Of a stretch of DNA of 14,246 nucleotides, positions 13,849 through 14,246 are shown in pieces (the stretch's first letter is position 1; the number at the start of each line of letters is the position of its first letter). The stretch is from positions 1-14,246 of the forward strand of contig JALOBD010000048.1 of assembly GCA_023228445.1 (NCBI GenBank). Reading direction: 5' to 3'. The position numbers were made by a program, and so were the translations under genes. Source of the DNA: Sphaerochaeta sp. (GTDB lineage Bacteria > Spirochaetota > Spirochaetia > Sphaerochaetales > Sphaerochaetaceae). The notes under the pieces were generated by a model. The model made no database searches. It was not told where the DNA came from and worked only from the letters and a program-made list of their open reading frames with translations.

Positions 13849-13924
13849 AAATATAGCTATTCTTTTATAGATAATTATGGTACGCTTTTTCGTGTATTAG
13901 ATACACCGATTAAGGAGATATCCC

Positions 13925-14246
13925 ATGAAGAAGAGGCTTTCACTCGTTCTTGTTGTTCTGCTGTTGACCATGATGGTGGTGCTCACCGGTTGTGGCAAAA
14001 AGGCAGCCGCACCGGCAGTACCCGCGCCCGTCGCGCCTGCAGCACCGGCGCCTGCAGCACCGGCAGCGCCGGCAGCACCAGCCATCGATGCCGATGCCGT
14101 GTTGCTTGCAGCGGCCCAAGAGTACTTTGCTGCGCTATCGGCGAGCAACAACATGATGGCATCCGCCGAATTGAAGGCGATGCTCGACGACAACCCCGAC
14201 GCCGTGGTGTTGGTCGACATCCGCTCAGCGGCCGACTTTGAGGCAG
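13925..14246 (+). CDS. Rhodanese-like lipoprotein, N-terminal part, cut by window edge
   Basis: Exported lipoprotein whose first 107 residues are visible. The signal peptide has KKR followed by a hydrophobic stretch and the lipobox VLTGC, giving lipidated C23. Residues about 27-53 are an Ala/Pro linker made of repeated AAP units. After a helical segment, AMLDDNPDAVVLVDIRSAADFEA (from about residue 85) is the start of a rhodanese domain: the VLVDIR strand and following acidic residues match the family. The active-site cysteine loop lies beyond the window, so sulfurtransferase activity cannot be judged. AAGGAG (13912-13917) lies seven bases before the ATG, a normal leader-type start, unlike the leaderless-looking genes elsewhere in the window. 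Confidence 0.88.
   Translation, partial: MKKRLSLVLVVLLLTMMVVLTGCGKKAAAPAVPAPVAPAAPAPAAPAAPAAPAIDADAVLLAAAQEYFAALSASNNMMASAELKAMLDDNPDAVVLVDIRSAADFEA
14003..14083 (+). repeat. Low-complexity Ala/Pro-coding repeat
   Basis: Imperfect tandem units of GCAGCACCGGCG type encode the Ala/Pro linker of the rhodanese lipoprotein. It is likely a flexible tether between lipid anchor and domain, and is prone to length change by slippage. Confidence 0.7.

Overview
The window is a compact, GC-rich bacterial chromosome segment with short intergenic gaps. It reads as core or housekeeping sequence: there are no transposases, phage genes or CRISPR arrays. Several features tentatively suggest an anaerobe of the spirochaete/clostridial sphere, with Spirochaetota my best guess: a clostridial-type 2[4Fe-4S] ferredoxin, a CBS/HATPase-DRTGG-PHP cassette, an M29 aminopeptidase, and RarA fused to an extra C-terminal domain. 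There is no rRNA or other decisive marker, so the taxonomy is inference.

Layout. Positions 1-1298 (minus) hold the N-terminal two thirds of DNA topoisomerase III, running off the left edge. A divergent AT-rich spacer with palindromes separates it from a 55-residue ferredoxin (plus), which has a clear promoter and terminator. Next on the plus strand is an operon of a polytopic membrane protein, xseA and xseB (exonuclease VII), joined by overlaps. Convergent to it on the minus strand is an rluA-like pseudouridine synthase followed by an M29 aminopeptidase. Divergent from rluA, three overlapping plus-strand genes (5846-7794) encode a CBS-pair/GHKL-ATPase protein, a DRTGG-domain protein and a PHP phosphoesterase. 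This cassette meets a Bax1-I (BI-1) membrane protein tail to tail, the two stop codons sharing one CTAG. A MATE exporter lies upstream of the Bax1-I gene on the same strand. Divergent from MATE, a DUF4197-like lipoprotein is coupled to a 723-residue RarA fusion protein.

The right end holds a tRNA cluster (His-GTG, Arg-TCG, Lys-CTT, Leu-TAG, Gly-GCC) with its own promoter and terminator. A second, identical tRNA-Gly follows with a separate promoter and terminator. Then come a doubtful 58-residue ORF and the start of a rhodanese-like lipoprotein with an Ala/Pro linker, cut by the right edge.

The most interesting points are: (1) four genes at the two divergent junctions have -10-like hexamers 6-8 bases from their ATG and three lack a Shine-Dalgarno, suggesting leaderless mRNAs; (2) the CBS/HATPase-DRTGG-PHP cassette looks like a nucleotide-sensing regulatory module without a visible partner; (3) the RarA C-terminal extension looks like a degenerate methyltransferase fold; (4) overlapping palindromes lie between topB and the ferredoxin gene. 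No clearly novel defence or mobile system is present.
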